From: Oscillospiraceae bacterium
GTDB taxonomy: Bacteria; Bacillota; Clostridia; Oscillospirales; Ruminococcaceae
NCBI GenBank assembly: GCA_016297675.1
Contig: JAEDGE010000026.1
Span: forward strand, 1-17,269
Length of the DNA: 17,269 bases
Direction of reading: 5' to 3'
Each line of letters starts with the position of its first letter. Positions within the stretch are counted from its first letter, which is position 1. The notes under the pieces are model-generated. The model worked only from the letters and a program-made list of their open reading frames with translations, made no database searches and was not told the origin of the DNA. Below are positions 1 through 7,135 of this stretch, piece by piece. The position numbers and the translations under genes were made by a program.

Positions 1-1170
1 AGACAGACCGTCTAAGAAACCGCTGTTGACCATCGTACCGGTTGCACAATCAGTAAAGGCTTCCTTCGTCACGTCGCCGCCCTTGACCACTTCAATAATC
101 GGCAGGTCGAACACCTTTGCAAATTCATAGTCACGGGTATCATGTGCCGGTACCGCCATAATGGCACCGGTACCATAGCTCATCAGAACATAATCTGATA
201 CGAAAATCGGAATTTCCTTGTCATTCACCGGATTGATACCACGCACGCCCTTGAGACAAACGCCGGTCTTTTCTTTCGCCATTTCCGTCCGCTCAAAATC
301 AGACTTTCTTGCAGCCTTTTCCTGATATGCACGGATTTCCTCCATGTTTTCCAGCTGATCTGCCCATTTTTCAATCAGTGGGTGTTCCGGTGAGATGACC
401 ATATAGGTTGCACCAAACAGCGTATCCGGACGAGTGGTATAAATTTTCAGCGTATCCCCAGCAGTTGTCTGGAAGTCCACTTCTGCACCAGTAGAACGAC
501 CAATCCAGTTCCGCTGTGCAACCTTGATTTTCTCCAGATAGTCTACCTCGTCCAAATCATCCAGCAGCCGCTGTGCATACTCTGTAATCTTCAGCATCCA
601 CTGCGATTTCACCTTCTGGACAACCTCGCCGCCGCAGCGTTCACACACACCACCAACAACTTCCTCGTTTGCCAGTACGACTTTACAGGAGGTACACCAG
701 TTAACTGTGGTTTCCTTCTTATATGCCAGACCCTTCTTGAACATTTGCAGGAAAATCCACTGTGTCCAATGGAAATAATTCGGGTCTGTGGTGTTGATCT
801 CCCGCTCCCAGTCAAAGGACATGCCCAATGCTTGCAGCTGGGATTTGAATCTTGCTACATTGTTGGCGGTGACAATTGCCGGATGAATTTTATGTTTAAT
901 GGCGTAATTTTCTGTTGGCAGACCAAATGCATCCCATCCCATCGGGAAGAGAACATTATAGCCCTCCATCCGCCGTTTTCTGGATACAATATCCATTGCG
1001 GTATACGGTCTTGGATGTCCGATATGCAGCCCTTCTCCTGACGGATATGGGAACTCTACCAATGCATAAAACTTTGGCTTTGTATAGTCGTTTTCTGCAT
1101 GAAAGGTATTGTGTTCTGCCCAGTACCGCTGCCATTTTGCTTCAATGGCAGTAAAATCATACTTACTCAT
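1..1170 (-). CDS. leuS: Leucyl-tRNA synthetase, N-terminal 390 residues (runs off the left edge)
   Basis: Class I aminoacyl-tRNA synthetase that charges tRNA-Leu with leucine in the cytoplasm. The frame opens at ATG 1168-1170, preceded by AGAGGA at 1181-1186 (10-nt spacer), and stays open to base 1, so the C-terminal part including the KMSKS loop lies outside the window. Visible family marks are the HIGH signature at residues 49-52 after FPYPSGEGL, a zinc-knuckle pair CTSC (159-162) and CERC (176-179), and the CP1 editing domain with TTRPDT (245-250) and [12 protein letters not shown] (333-344). It is the last gene seen in the cluster, 43 bases after the stop of a small membrane protein. That gap is too short for a T-box leader, so expression probably depends on the upstream transcript. 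Identity is secure; only completeness is limited by the edge. Confidence 0.97.
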   Translation of the reverse strand, partial: MSKYDFTAIEAKWQRYWAEHNTFHAENDYTKPKFYALVEFPYPSGEGLHIGHPRPYTAMDIVSRKRRMEGYNVLFPMGWDAFGLPTENYAIKHKIHPAIVTANNVARFKSQLQALGMSFDWEREINTTDPNYFHWTQWIFLQMFKKGLAYKKETTVNWCTSCKVVLANEEVVGGVCERCGGEVVQKVKSQWMLKITEYAQRLLDDLDEVDYLEKIKVAQRNWIGRSTGAEVDFQTTAGDTLKIYTTRPDTLFGATYMVISPEHPLIEKWADQLENMEEIRAYQEKAARKSDFERTEMAKEKTGVCLKGVRGINPVNDKEIPIFVSDYVLMSYGTGAIMAVPAHDTRDYEFAKVFDLPIIEVVKGGDVTKEAFTDCATGTMVNSGFLDGLS

Positions 1171-1213
1171 AGTTGCTTCATCCTCTTTCCTATTTTTTAT
1201 GGGATCGTTTGCG

Positions 1214-1537
1214 TTATCTTGCAAAATAATCTTTTACATCTTTATGGAACACTAATATCGCAGCTGCCCCGACATCGAGCAGTCCCTCAATCAGATAGAT
1301 CCAGTTTGTACCCAGATTGGACAGATTTCCCGGTAAATTGACAACGAAAATCAATACCAGAAAAATGGCTGTGACATACTGACTGCAAGGAATCTTTTTC
1401 AGCATTGCAAATGCCAGCACGACTGCAAACAGCAGGGATATGACATTGCTTGCACTGAATCCGAGAATCAGGTTTAGGATGCCTTTCAGCACCATATATG
1501 CTCCCACAACGAAAAGCATTTTTCTTCCGTTTTCCAT
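1214..1537 (-). CDS. Small four-helix integral membrane protein of unknown function
   Basis: A 107-residue protein I do not recognise as a named family. Hydrophobic segments at about residues 8-26, 30-46, 53-69 and 79-97 suggest four membrane helices, with a basic N-terminus (MENGRK) and a charged tail ([10 protein letters not shown]). The in-frame TTG at 1538-1540 is a possible start, but ATG 1535-1537 is preferred because GGAGG at 1546-1550 lies 8 bases upstream of it. It sits between rsfS and leuS, 73 bases after the rsfS stop, and a strong hairpin occupies that gap. Its place inside a translation-related cluster does not reveal a function. The ribosome binding site, uninterrupted frame and clear hydrophobic pattern make it a real gene; any role is open. 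Confidence 0.85.
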   Translation of the reverse strand: MENGRKMLFVVGAYMVLKGILNLILGFSASNVISLLFAVVLAFAMLKKIPCSQYVTAIFLVLIFVVNLPGNLSNLGTNWIYLIEGLLDVGAAAILVFHKDVKDYFAR

Positions 1538-1545
1538 CAAAAATG

Positions 1546-1550
1546 CCTCC
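1546..1550 (-). promoter_or_regulatory. Ribosome binding site GGAGG deciding the membrane-protein start
   Basis: GGAGG on the minus strand lies 8 bases before ATG 1535-1537 and 5 bases before the alternative TTG 1538-1540. The spacing and codon favour the ATG. Confidence 0.75.
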
Positions 1551-1559
1551 TTTTTATGC

Positions 1560-1599
1560 GTTCTCTATTGCAACATCAAAGGATCATGCAATAGAGAAC
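1560..1599 (-). promoter_or_regulatory. Perfect 13-bp intercistronic hairpin between rsfS and the membrane-protein gene
   Basis: GTTCTCTATTGCA at 1560-1572 is the exact reverse complement of 1587-1599. The stem is 13 bp with a 14-nt loop, inside which ATC/GAT can add three more pairs around a CTTT loop. On the transcribed strand it begins 11 bases after the rsfS stop and is followed by an A-rich stretch and then the GGAGG ribosome binding site, not by a U-run. It is therefore not a canonical intrinsic terminator. An RNase-processing or mRNA-stability element, or a small palindromic repeat, are reasonable alternatives. The pairing is seen directly; the function is inferred. Confidence 0.6.
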
Positions 1600-1610
1600 C
1601 CTGCACAGCA

Positions 1611-1976
1611 TCAGTCTTCTTTCAGCCAATCGGTAATATCCATTTTTTCTCCGTCTGCCCAAAGCCGTTCTAACTGATAGAAGTCTCTGGTTTCTTTATA
1701 AAAGACGTGCACAATAATGTCATTGTAATCCAGTACAATCCAGTTGGAGCCGTTGCCTCTGCCCTCCCGGTGCAGCGGTTCGACGCCCAGCTTGGTCATC
1801 TGGTATTCCACTTCATCTGCCAATGTTTTGGTATGTGTGGTACTCGTACCATTGGCAATCACGAAATAATCCCCTAAAATCGTCAGGTTTTTTACACCGA
1901 TGACCTGAATGTCCTCGGCACGCTTGCTGTCCAATGCTTTTACAATTGCTTCCAATGCGGTTTTCTGTGTGCTCAT
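1611..1976 (-). CDS. rsfS: Ribosomal silencing factor RsfS (Iojap/YbeB family)
   Basis: A 121-residue protein of the Iojap/RsfS family. The family binds ribosomal protein uL14 on the 50S subunit and blocks subunit joining when nutrients are short. Family hallmarks are DYFVIANGTSTTH near residue 36 and the C-terminal block WIVLDYNDIIVHVFYKETR followed by FYQLERLW. Length matches the usual 105-125 residues. I chose ATG 1974-1976 because AAAGGA at 1985-1990 lies 8 bases upstream and the protein then begins where the family begins; an upstream in-frame start at 2039 would lie inside the LCP gene and add an unconserved tail. The gene starts 22 bases after the LCP stop. The order yqeK, LCP, rsfS and leuS is familiar from Clostridia, which supports the call. 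Confidence 0.95.
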   Translation of the reverse strand: MSTQKTALEAIVKALDSKRAEDIQVIGVKNLTILGDYFVIANGTSTTHTKTLADEVEYQMTKLGVEPLHREGRGNGSNWIVLDYNDIIVHVFYKETRDFYQLERLWADGEKMDITDWLKED

Positions 1977-1984
1977 GCTCCGCT

Positions 1985-1990
1985 TCCTTT
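1985..1990 (-). promoter_or_regulatory. Ribosome binding site of rsfS
   Basis: AAAGGA with an 8-base spacer to ATG 1974-1976. It selects the internal start over the longer frame opening at 2039. Confidence 0.7.
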
Positions 1991-1998
1991 CTGTTTCC

Positions 1999-3237
1999 TT
2001 ATTCCTCATCATCTCGGCTATAGATATTTTGTCTGCCATCTTCTGTATCCCCGTTGTGGATGTCGCTCAGATTTTCCTCCGTATCAGAATAGGTGTCTTC
2101 ATATTCACTTTCCTCCACCAATTCCACAATGGTGCTTTCATCATAATACATCTCATTTTGATACGGTCGAAAATGTGCATTGATCAGGTCAATCGCCTCT
2201 GTCTTATGAATGGAATACACAGACTGTTCTTCATACATAAGACCTTCTCCCGGTATCATATAGACGTTGACACTTTCCATGGTCAATCGTTCCGACGCAA
2301 AATCTGCCAGCATACTGATCTGCTCTAATGATAAATCGGTGGCAATCCATTCATTTTTATAAATTTTCTGCATCGCAGACATCAATTCGGTCTGACTCAT
2401 ATCCAGCAACTTTTCCATCGCAGCTGCGAGGAAAATCCGCTGTGCCTTGACACGACCAATGTCCCCTTCATCATATTCTCTGCGGAAACGGACAAACCAT
2501 TCCGCCTGCTGTCCGTTCAGCGTCTGTTCACCCGCTTTTAGCACCTTATCTGCCTCATACATGATTTCCTCCGGCAGCGTAATCGGAATGCCGCCAATCG
2601 AATCCACAATATTGGCAATATCCGTGCAGACCAGCTTCACATAACAGTCAATCGTCAAACCAAAGCTCTCCTGAATGGCATTGACAGCACGCTGAATCGA
2701 TGTCACACCTTCTTCCTGTCCACTGCCATAAATGCTGTTAAACTTATTCGTAGATGGGTTCGCATAATCCGGCATATAGCAGTCTCTTGGAATTTGCAGG
2801 ACATTCATCGTCCCTGCAAACAGATCAAACTGAAAAATCCAGTTGACATCTGCTAACTTGCCACTTTCATCCATGCCCATGAACAATACGGTATACTGTC
2901 CCTCTACAATCTGCTGCAAATCCAGACCGTCATCCTTTGGTTCCTGTGCTTCCACATCTTCTTTTAAATTCAATGCAGAAGCATCCGTCACAGCAGGCTT
3001 TTGCAGGGTTCCTTCCTTTTGCACCAATGGCTGCCAAACCTTGAAATATTTCATAATCGAAATCTGCTGGTTTGTCATGGTACCGTTTGTCAATGTACGA
3101 TAGTCAATAATGGGTGCATTTAGAATCATCACCACAATCAATACAACACTGAGCAAAATCGAACCAATCATTACAAGTCGATCAGCCATTTTCCCGCTGC
3201 CTGTTCGTCTTTTTTCTGTCCGACGCTTTTTTGCCAT
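1999..3237 (-). CDS. LytR-CpsA-Psr (LCP) family cell-wall glycopolymer ligase
   Basis: A 412-residue membrane-anchored protein. LCP enzymes move undecaprenyl-linked glycopolymers such as teichoic acids or capsule onto peptidoglycan outside the membrane. A basic N-terminus (KKRRTEKRR) is followed by one membrane helix at about residues 21-40, a linker, and the LCP domain at about 115-275. Family marks are LFMGMD (118-123), IPRD (149-152), NKFNSIYGSG (164-173), VDSIGGIPITLP (211-222), LNGQQAEWFVRFR (240-252) and GDIGR (258-262). The phosphate-binding arginines at 250, 252 and 262 are present. The usual RSDT motif is replaced by LADV (128-131), keeping the Asp but not the Arg. The tail (about 366-412) is strongly acidic. 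ATG 3235-3237 has AGGAG at 3246-3250. The gene follows yqeK by 30 bases. The substrate cannot be told from sequence. Confidence 0.93.
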   Translation of the reverse strand: MAKKRRTEKRRTGSGKMADRLVMIGSILLSVVLIVVMILNAPIIDYRTLTNGTMTNQQISIMKYFKVWQPLVQKEGTLQKPAVTDASALNLKEDVEAQEPKDDGLDLQQIVEGQYTVLFMGMDESGKLADVNWIFQFDLFAGTMNVLQIPRDCYMPDYANPSTNKFNSIYGSGQEEGVTSIQRAVNAIQESFGLTIDCYVKLVCTDIANIVDSIGGIPITLPEEIMYEADKVLKAGEQTLNGQQAEWFVRFRREYDEGDIGRVKAQRIFLAAAMEKLLDMSQTELMSAMQKIYKNEWIATDLSLEQISMLADFASERLTMESVNVYMIPGEGLMYEEQSVYSIHKTEAIDLINAHFRPYQNEMYYDESTIVELVEESEYEDTYSDTEENLSDIHNGDTEDGRQNIYSRDDEE

Positions 3238-3267
3238 ATACGGATCTCCTTTCCATGCATTCCCCGT

Positions 3268-3954
3268 TTATGCTTTCATCGCTGCCACAATTGCCACATA
3301 TTGATTATAGGCTTCTATTGTATGCTTTGGCAGCAAACTACCCTTCTGCATCACTTTTTCAATGGATATCCGCAGTGCATAGTACATTCCCAAATCCAAA
3401 TCCCGATTGACCGCTGCACGCAGTACATGAACATCCATAAATGTTCTGCCTTCTTCCGTCATATCAGCAAGATAAACAATCTTTTCCAATGGTGTCATGC
3501 CTTTTCTGGCAACGGTATGATACCGTACTGCATTCAGAATATTTTGATTGCCGACACAATACTGCTGCTTGAGAATCTGTGCACCGGCAATGCCGTGCCA
3601 AAGCTTTTTGGATGCCCATTCTTCGTCTGTAATCTCAAAACCTTCTGCGGCTTTCATCAGTTTCTCCTGCTCCTCCGGTTTCATATCCTTACAGATATCG
3701 TGCACCATTCCTGCAAATTCTGCAATATCCTCATTGACATGATAGAGTTTTGCAAGTCGTTTGCACTCCTTTGCAACCCGAACAGAATGCTCATAACGAT
3801 CCTTGGTCATTTTTTCATCTTTCACATTCTTTTCAAGCAACTGCCGCATTGCTTCTGTTGCCTCTGCAATGGTTACCTCCGGCGGTGGCGGCGGAGGAGG
3901 TGGTGGCGGCGGCTGGATCTTATCTTTTATTTTTTTTAACGCATCACTCTTCAT
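3268..3954 (-). CDS. yqeK: YqeK-type HD-domain Ap4A hydrolase with a polyproline N-terminal extension
   Basis: A 228-residue HD-superfamily metal-dependent phosphohydrolase. YqeK proteins hydrolyse diadenosine tetraphosphate (Ap4A) symmetrically and usually lie beside nadD and rsfS, as here. The expected metal ligands are visible: H56 in RYEHSVRVA, H85-D86 in GMVHDICKD, H120 in LWHGIAGA, H146 in RYHTVA and D164 in YLADMTEEGR. The odd part is a 14-residue lysine-rich leader followed by 11 consecutive prolines (15-25), before the usual start of the domain near residue 33. The proline codons are a mix of CCG, CCA and CCT. ATG 3952-3954 has GGGAAG nearby (about 3960-3965). An internal Met36 could give a protein without the extension, but its upstream region is a weaker ribosome binding site. 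The gene starts 33 bases after the nadD stop. Confidence 0.93.
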   Translation of the reverse strand: MKSDALKKIKDKIQPPPPPPPPPPPEVTIAEATEAMRQLLEKNVKDEKMTKDRYEHSVRVAKECKRLAKLYHVNEDIAEFAGMVHDICKDMKPEEQEKLMKAAEGFEITDEEWASKKLWHGIAGAQILKQQYCVGNQNILNAVRYHTVARKGMTPLEKIVYLADMTEEGRTFMDVHVLRAAVNRDLDLGMYYALRISIEKVMQKGSLLPKHTIEAYNQYVAIVAAMKA

Positions 3955-3987
3955 TTTCTCTTCCCATCCTTGCGTTTTCTTGCTGTT

Positions 3988-4602
3988 TCAGTCATGCCGC
4001 ACTGAACGGTACAACTGATGGAATACAATATATTTTACTACGTTTTCCGGCAAATAGCAAGTGCAATCCTGATTTTTTTTCAGCATTTCCCGAATTTTTG
4101 TAGACGATACCGACAGAACGGCATCACAGAAAAGTTGAATCGTACCATATGCCGAAAGCTGTTTTGCTGCCTGCTCCAGCGGTATCCGGTCATCGGTTTC
4201 CCGAGCAATCACACCCAGCTCTGCCATAGAGAGAATTTCCTGCCAGTGATACCAGTTTTGAAATTGCAGCAGCATATCGCTGCCCATCAATAAAACCAGT
4301 TCTGCATCTGGCTGTTCTGCATGCAGGTTGGAAATCGTATGCACCGTATAGCTGACCGTTTTCTGCCGCAATTCGTAATCACTCACAGAAAATGCCGGAT
4401 AAGGAGCGATTGCCAATCTGCACATTGCCAGACGGTGCGTGCCGTCTGCCACATCTTTCGCCGTCCGCTTAAACGGTGAGATATAAGTTGGGATAAATAG
4501 CACATGCTGCAAATCAAACTGCTGCATTGCTGTTTTTGCAAGATGCAGATGCCCGTTATGAATCGGGTTAAAGCTGCCGCCAAAAATGCCAATCCGCCGC
4601 AT
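3988..4602 (-). CDS. nadD: Nicotinate-nucleotide adenylyltransferase
   Basis: A 204-residue nucleotidyltransferase that joins nicotinic acid mononucleotide and ATP to give deamido-NAD in NAD synthesis. It opens with IGIFGGSFNPIHNGH, whose HNGH (15-18) is the (H/T)xGH nucleotide-binding motif; GSDM lies at 107-110 and VSSTKIR (165-171) is the C-terminal ISSTxIR motif. Length is normal for the family. ATG 4600-4602 is chosen because the protein then starts right at the Rossmann strand. An in-frame GTG at 4603-4605 just upstream is possible but adds nothing. The ATG shares one base with the yhbY stop (TGATG) and has no strong Shine-Dalgarno sequence, which suggests translational coupling. The yhbY-nadD-yqeK order is common in Bacillota. 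Confidence 0.96.
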   Translation of the reverse strand: MRRIGIFGGSFNPIHNGHLHLAKTAMQQFDLQHVLFIPTYISPFKRTAKDVADGTHRLAMCRLAIAPYPAFSVSDYELRQKTVSYTVHTISNLHAEQPDAELVLLMGSDMLLQFQNWYHWQEILSMAELGVIARETDDRIPLEQAAKQLSAYGTIQLFCDAVLSVSSTKIREMLKKNQDCTCYLPENVVKYIVFHQLYRSVRHD

Positions 4603-4892
4603 CACTTCAAATCAATAACAGGCTTTTTCGGATTCCGCTTATAGAGCACAAACCGGCTGCCGATTACCTGTACCACTTCGGATTCCGTTGCCTCTGCCAA
4701 CTGTTCCGCTGCCTCTCTGGCAGTGAGTTCTGCATTTTCCAGCACATGCAGCTTAATCAGCTCCCGCTTCCGCAAGGCATCTGCAACCTGCTGAATCAAT
4801 GTTTCTCCGATTCCGTTTTTTCCGACTTGCAAAATCGTTTCATAGCTGCTTGCAATGCCTCTGAGTGTTGCCCGCTGTTTACTTGTCAACAT
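4602..4892 (-). CDS. yhbY: CRS1/YhbY-family RNA-binding protein (ribosome assembly)
   Basis: A 96-residue single-domain protein of the CRM (CRS1-YhbY) family, whose bacterial members associate with pre-50S ribosomal particles. It begins MLTSKQRATLRGIASS, carries the GxxG loop in VGKNGIG (23-29), then ELIKLHVLEN (44-53) and the closing strand IGSRFVLYKR (77-86). Two further in-frame ATGs lie upstream at 4908-4910 and 4899-4901. I chose 4890-4892 because AAAGGA at 4901-4906 is 8 bases before it and the family starts at this methionine. With this start the gene overlaps the end of rdgB by 14 bases. It is followed directly by nadD. Confidence 0.93.
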   Translation of the reverse strand: MLTSKQRATLRGIASSYETILQVGKNGIGETLIQQVADALRKRELIKLHVLENAELTAREAAEQLAEATESEVVQVIGSRFVLYKRNPKKPVIDLK

Positions 4893-5496
4893 GATTTTCA
4901 TCCTTTCCATTTTTCAAATATGCTTGGAATGCTGCCAATGCCCTGCCACGGTGACTGACCGCATTCTTTTCTGCTTCTGTCATCTCTGCCATGGTCTGCC
5001 TGCCGATTTCAAAAATCGGGTCATAACCAAAACCGTTTTCTCCTCTGGGAGCCGTGCCGATTTTCCCCTCACATGCCCCCTGAAAACAATGTTGTTCCCC
5101 ATCTGCAGTGATATAGCAAATCGAACAGAGAAACCGTGCAGTACGCTGAGCAGTCGGAACTCCCTGCAATTTTTCCAGTACCAACTGGCAACGGTCATCA
5201 TCCGTGGCATTCTCGCCTGCAAAGCGATGGGAATAGACCCCCGGTGCACCGTCCAATGCATCAATCACCAGACCGCTGTCATCTGCCAGCACCGCACAGT
5301 GCAGGGCGTTGTAGACTGTCTGTGCCTTGAGAATGGCGTTTTCCTGAAACGTGGTACCGTTCTCCTCCACTTCTTCTGTAAAGCCAGCTTCCTTCTGCGA
5401 CAGCACACGCAATCCAAATGGCGTGAGAATCTCCTGCATCTCCCGCAGTTTTCCGGCGTTGTTAGAGGCAAGCACCAGAACCGATTCCTGCATCAT
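4879..5496 (-). CDS. rdgB: XTP/dITP diphosphatase (HAM1/RdgB family)
   Basis: A 205-residue house-cleaning pyrophosphatase that hydrolyses the non-canonical purines XTP and (d)ITP to monophosphates, keeping them out of DNA and RNA. Visible motifs are the substrate loop SNNAGK (11-16), TFQENAILKA (49-58), the catalytic DDSGL (72-76) followed by DALDGAPGVYSHRFAG (79-94), FGYDPIF (156-162) and SHRGRA (181-186). Length is typical. Start ATG 5494-5496 has AGGAGG ending 7 bases upstream; an adjacent second ATG at 5491-5493 cannot be excluded. The start overlaps the ftsY stop as ATGA. The ribosome binding site lies within the ftsY 3' end, which suggests coupling. Confidence 0.96.
   Translation of the reverse strand: MMQESVLVLASNNAGKLREMQEILTPFGLRVLSQKEAGFTEEVEENGTTFQENAILKAQTVYNALHCAVLADDSGLVIDALDGAPGVYSHRFAGENATDDDRCQLVLEKLQGVPTAQRTARFLCSICYITADGEQHCFQGACEGKIGTAPRGENGFGYDPIFEIGRQTMAEMTEAEKNAVSHRGRALAAFQAYLKNGKDENHVDK
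4901..4906 (-). promoter_or_regulatory. Ribosome binding site of yhbY inside the rdgB coding end
   Basis: AAAGGA with an 8-base spacer to ATG 4890-4892. It overlaps or adjoins the two upstream ATGs and so argues against them as starts. Confidence 0.65.
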
Positions 5497-7067
5497 ACTC
5501 GTTCCTCCTTTTCAAAGAGGGCATTGACGAAGTCCTTTGCATGGAACGGCTGCAAGTCGTCAATTTTTTCGCCCACACCAATCAACTTCACTGGGATTTG
5601 CAGTTCATTCTTGATGGAAACCACAATGCCGCCCTTTGCTGTACCATCCAGTTTCGTCAGCACAATCCCAGTAATATCTGCCACTTCCTTGAACAGGCGT
5701 GCCTGATTGACCGCATTCTGTCCGGTGGTGGCATCCAGTACCAGTAGAATTTCTGTATCACAGCCGGCAGCCTTGTTTTCAATAATCCGGTTGATTTTTG
5801 CAAGCTCCTGCATCAGGTTTTTCTTATTGTGCAGCCGTCCGGCGGTGTCGCAAATCAGCACATCACAATCTCTTGCCTTTGCCGCTTCAATGGCATCATA
5901 GACCACGGCAGCAGGGTCAGAACCCTCTGCATGCTTGACCAGTTCCACACCGGCACGGTCTGTCCAGACTTGCAGTTGGTCAATGGCAGCGGCACGGAAG
6001 GTATCGGCTGCAGCAACAATCACTTTCTTGCCGTCTTCTTTCAGCTGATGGCACAGTTTCCCGATGGTGGTGGTCTTTCCGGCACCATTCACCCCGATGA
6101 CCATAATCACAGACGGTTTGGTGTGTAGATTCAGCGACTGATCTTCGCCCAGCATTTCGCCGATGATCTCCTGAATGAGTCCCATAATTTGTTTCGGATC
6201 GGTGATACCACGTTCCTTGACTCGTTTCCGCAGCTGATCACAGATCTCTATAGAGGTTTCTGCTCCCATATCACCCATAATCATGGTTTCTTCCAACTGG
6301 TCAAACAGGTCTTCATCAATCTTGGTGAAAGCATTCAAAACAAGCTGCATCTTTGCAATGACAGAATCCTTTGTTTTCCGCAGACCGTCCCGAATCTTTT
6401 CAAATAAGCCTTTTTTCTTCTTCTTTTCCGGTTCTTCTTCCTGTCGTTCTGATTCTAACGTTTCCTCTTCTGCTTCCTGTTCCAGTTCTTCCGGTTCGGT
6501 TTCATCTTCGGCATCCGCAATTTCCAGTTCTTGCGTTTTCTCTGATTCCAACAATTCCTGTACCGATTCTTCCGGTTCTGATTTGTCTGTTGCATCCTCG
6601 GCTTCCGTTTCCGGTTCCTCTGCCGCTTCTGATTCCAGAGATTCCTCTACCTGCTGATTCTCCGTTTCGTTTGATTCTGGTTTCTCTTTTCCCGTCTCTG
6701 TCTCTACTGGTTCTTCTGCGGATTCTTCCTCGGATTCGGTTTCGTCTTCCGCATCGTCCTCGTCTTCTTCATTCTCTTCTGGCAGCAGTTCTTCCTGTGC
6801 AGCTTTCGCAGCCAAAGCAGCCGCTTCTGCCTGCTCTTCCGCAATCTCCGCCTCCGCCTGCTCCCGCCATTTTTCAGTCTCTGCCTGCCGTGCCGCTTCT
6901 CGCTCTGCTAACAGCTGTGCGGCGATGTCATCCTCTGCATCCAATTCCGGCTCCGGCGGTACGATGACCGCATCCCGTTCCGGTGCTTCCTCCTGCTTCC
7001 GCTTTTTCCAGCCAAAAAAGCCTTTCTTTTCCTTCTCTTTGTCTTTCTTTTTTCCAAATAAACCCAT
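5493..7067 (-). CDS. ftsY: Signal recognition particle receptor FtsY with a long acidic N-terminal domain
   Basis: A 524-residue SRP-family GTPase that docks ribosome-SRP complexes at the membrane for co-translational insertion. A lysine-rich start (residues 1-25) is followed by an acidic, Glu-dominated A domain at about 26-215, ending in a KKKKK cluster. The NG domain then runs from about 217 to 524, with G1 [10 protein letters not shown] (325-334), [11 protein letters not shown] (355-365), G3 DTAGR (407-411), G4 TKLDG (471-475) and the closing [12 protein letters not shown] (497-508). The A domain contains a loosely repeated EDETE-(S/P)-EE pattern. I chose ATG 7065-7067 because AAAGGG at 7076-7081 is 8 bases away; the in-frame GTG at 7074-7076 overlaps that site. 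The gene lies 154 bases after smc, the largest gap within the cluster. Confidence 0.97.
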   Translation of the reverse strand: MGLFGKKKDKEKEKKGFFGWKKRKQEEAPERDAVIVPPEPELDAEDDIAAQLLAEREAARQAETEKWREQAEAEIAEEQAEAAALAAKAAQEELLPEENEEDEDDAEDETESEEESAEEPVETETGKEKPESNETENQQVEESLESEAAEEPETEAEDATDKSEPEESVQELLESEKTQELEIADAEDETEPEELEQEAEEETLESERQEEEPEKKKKKGLFEKIRDGLRKTKDSVIAKMQLVLNAFTKIDEDLFDQLEETMIMGDMGAETSIEICDQLRKRVKERGITDPKQIMGLIQEIIGEMLGEDQSLNLHTKPSVIMVIGVNGAGKTTTIGKLCHQLKEDGKKVIVAAADTFRAAAIDQLQVWTDRAGVELVKHAEGSDPAAVVYDAIEAAKARDCDVLICDTAGRLHNKKNLMQELAKINRIIENKAAGCDTEILLVLDATTGQNAVNQARLFKEVADITGIVLTKLDGTAKGGIVVSIKNELQIPVKLIGVGEKIDDLQPFHAKDFVNALFEKEERV

Positions 7068-7075
7068 AGTCAACA

Positions 7076-7081
7076 CCCTTT
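7076..7081 (-). promoter_or_regulatory. Ribosome binding site of ftsY
   Basis: AAAGGG with an 8-base spacer to ATG 7065-7067. Its last G is the first base of the alternative GTG, which rules that start out in practice. Confidence 0.65.
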
Positions 7082-7108
7082 CTCGCTTGATTTTGATGGT
7101 TTATTGTT

Positions 7109-7114
7109 AGTATA
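7109..7114 (-). promoter_or_regulatory. Possible -10 element upstream of ftsY
   Basis: TATACT on the minus strand matches the TATAAT consensus at five of six positions and lies 41 bases before the ftsY ATG in an AT-rich stretch. No convincing TTGACA-like box sits 16-18 bases upstream, so an internal ftsY promoter is only a weak possibility. Confidence 0.2.
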
Positions 7115-7135
7115 AAAGCATCCTGCTAATTGGTT

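Noticed and set aside
1560..1599. Intrinsic transcription terminator after rsfS
   Set aside because: The stem is strong, but neither strand has a following U-tract, and a ribosome binding site follows closely on the coding strand.
1611..2039. Longer rsfS starting at 2039
   Set aside because: It would overlap the LCP gene by 41 bases and add 21 unconserved residues; a good ribosome binding site precedes the ATG at 1976.
3881..3915. Polyproline tract as a microsatellite or assembly artefact
   Set aside because: The codons are mixed (CCG, CCA, CCT), the frame continues intact into the HD domain, and the sequence is not a pure triplet repeat.
3301..3939. Plus-strand open frame of 212 codons opposite yqeK
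   Set aside because: The minus strand encodes YqeK with all metal ligands; the plus frame is Phe/Cys/His-rich without motifs.
6371..6967. Plus-strand open frame of 198 codons opposite the FtsY acidic domain
   Set aside because: It is a Leu/Pro/Ser-rich mirror of GAA/GAG-rich codons, with no recognisable domain. FtsY on the minus strand explains the region.
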